Assembly (NCBI RefSeq): GCF_900105155.1
Contig: NZ_LT629762.1
Span: forward strand, 3,201,001-3,265,000
Direction of reading: 5' to 3'
DNA from: Pseudomonas prosekii
Lineage (GTDB): Bacteria; Pseudomonadota; Gammaproteobacteria; Pseudomonadales; Pseudomonadaceae
DNA length: 64,000 nt
The stretch's first letter is position 1. Each line of letters begins with the position of its first letter. A model generated the notes under the pieces. That model had not been told where the DNA came from, did no database searches, and was given only the letters and a program-made list of their open reading frames with translations. A program made the position numbers and the translations under genes. This document shows positions 63,348 to 64,000 of the stretch, piece after piece.

Positions 63348-64000
63348 TTCGTTTCGAACAGGTCGGTAAACGCTACCCGAACGGTCACGTCGGCTTGCAT
63401 GAGCTGAGCTTTCGAGTCCGTCGAGGCGAATTCTTGTTTGTTACCGGCCATTCCGGCGCCGGTAAAAGCACCTTGTTGCGGCTGCTGCTGGCCATGGAGC
63501 GTCCGAGCACCGGCAAACTGCTGTTGGCCGGGCAAGACCTGAGCACCATCAGCAACGCGCAGATTCCTTACCTGCGGCGGCAGATTGGCGTGGTGTTCCA
63601 GAATCACCAGTTGCTGTTCGATCGCACCGTGTTCAACAACGTCGCGTTGCCGTTGCAGATTCTCGGTTTGTCCAAAGCCGAGATCGTCAAGCGCGTGGAT
63701 TCGGCGCTTGAGCGCGTGGCGCTGTCGGATAAAACCGATCTGTACCCCGGCGACCTGTCGACCGGTCAGCAACAGCGCGTCGGCATTGCCCGCGCCATCG
63801 TCCATCGCCCGGCCCTGCTGTTGGCGGACGAACCGACCGGTAACCTCGACCCGCGTCTGGCGGCAGAAATCATGGGCGTGTTCGAAGACATCAACCGTCT
63901 GGGCACAAGCGTATTGATCGCCAGCCACGACCTGGCACTGATCGCGCGCATGCGTCACCGCATGCTGACCTTGCAACGCGGCCGCTTGATCGGCGACGGG
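63344..64000 (+). CDS. ftsE: Cell-division ABC ATPase FtsE (cut by the window edge)
   Basis: 219 codons are visible from ATG 63344, which overlaps the ftsY stop as ATGA; the family is about 220-225 aa, so only a few codons are missing. Walker A is VTGHSGAGKSTLLRLLL (near residue 35), the signature is LSTGQQQRVGIARAIVHRP and Walker B LLLADEPTGNLDP. With FtsX it controls septal murein hydrolases. The order ftsY-ftsE is the classic cell-division operon. Confidence 0.96.
   Translation, partial: MIRFEQVGKRYPNGHVGLHELSFRVRRGEFLFVTGHSGAGKSTLLRLLLAMERPSTGKLLLAGQDLSTISNAQIPYLRRQIGVVFQNHQLLFDRTVFNNVALPLQILGLSKAEIVKRVDSALERVALSDKTDLYPGDLSTGQQQRVGIARAIVHRPALLLADEPTGNLDPRLAAEIMGVFEDINRLGTSVLIASHDLALIARMRHRMLTLQRGRLIGDG

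Overview
The window is a high-GC chromosomal segment of a Pseudomonas, most likely from the P. fluorescens group. Three things point there. The housekeeping order serA - D-2-hydroxyglutarate dehydrogenase - rpiA/ilvA - HAD/rppH - ptsP - lgt - thyA - folA - ilvD - rlmI - pfpI - mutM - fdx - coaD - GMC oxidoreductase - aldehyde dehydrogenase/TetR - rsmD - M16 peptidases - ftsY - ftsE matches, from memory, the PA0314-PA0374 stretch of P. aeruginosa PAO1. The intergenic spaces are full of fluorescens-type REP doublets (GTGGGAGCGAGCTTGCTCGC and relatives). The genes have typical Pseudomonas codon use. No rRNA, tRNA, CRISPR array, transposase or prophage gene was seen.

Layout. 1-9.8 kb: end of a 2OG-Fe(II) oxygenase, a DUF523 gene, a 154-bp tandem array, a short periplasmic binding protein, DUF4399, serA divergent from D-2-hydroxyglutarate dehydrogenase and a FAH-family hydrolase, two tandem SdiA-regulated paralogues, rpiA. 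9.8-20.3 kb: ilvA, DUF2269, HAD phosphatase, rppH-ptsP, a second tandem array (113-bp unit), a TANGO2/NRDE protein, a TauE/SafE permease, lgt, thyA. 20.3-31 kb is accessory: cadR/cadA metal resistance, then a phosphonate operon (LysR, three-gene ABC importer, FAD oxidoreductase, PhnZ-like HD oxygenase), then a small hypothetical gene and a 235-bp tandem repeat. 31-39.2 kb: DUF3482 GTPase/DUF2868 pair, folA, a cystine symporter, phosphorylcholine phosphatase, ilvD. 39.2-43 kb is an inserted four-gene peptide-modification locus. 43-64 kb returns to the conserved backbone, including two copies of an M16 peptidase gene pair, one of which carries a nonsense codon.

The most unusual locus is 39.4-42.9 kb on the minus strand. 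A 72-bp gene encodes a 23-residue peptide with a strong ribosome-binding site and a sigma70-like promoter. A hairpin follows, then a SagB/ThcOx-type FMN dehydrogenase, an AurF-type diiron oxygenase and an MFS exporter, the last three joined by short overlaps. No YcaO, radical-SAM or lanthipeptide enzyme is present. I read it as a candidate minimal peptide-derived natural-product (RiPP-like) cluster. Its chemistry is inferred, not shown.

A second theme is repeat biology. The two long tandem arrays (605-1750 and 15761-16598) differ in their core but share unit edges and near-identical terminal inverted repeats, and lie in opposite orientation. At two other places (11842-12232 and 30468-31092) a REP-type palindrome has been tandemly duplicated together with the 3' end of the neighbouring gene.
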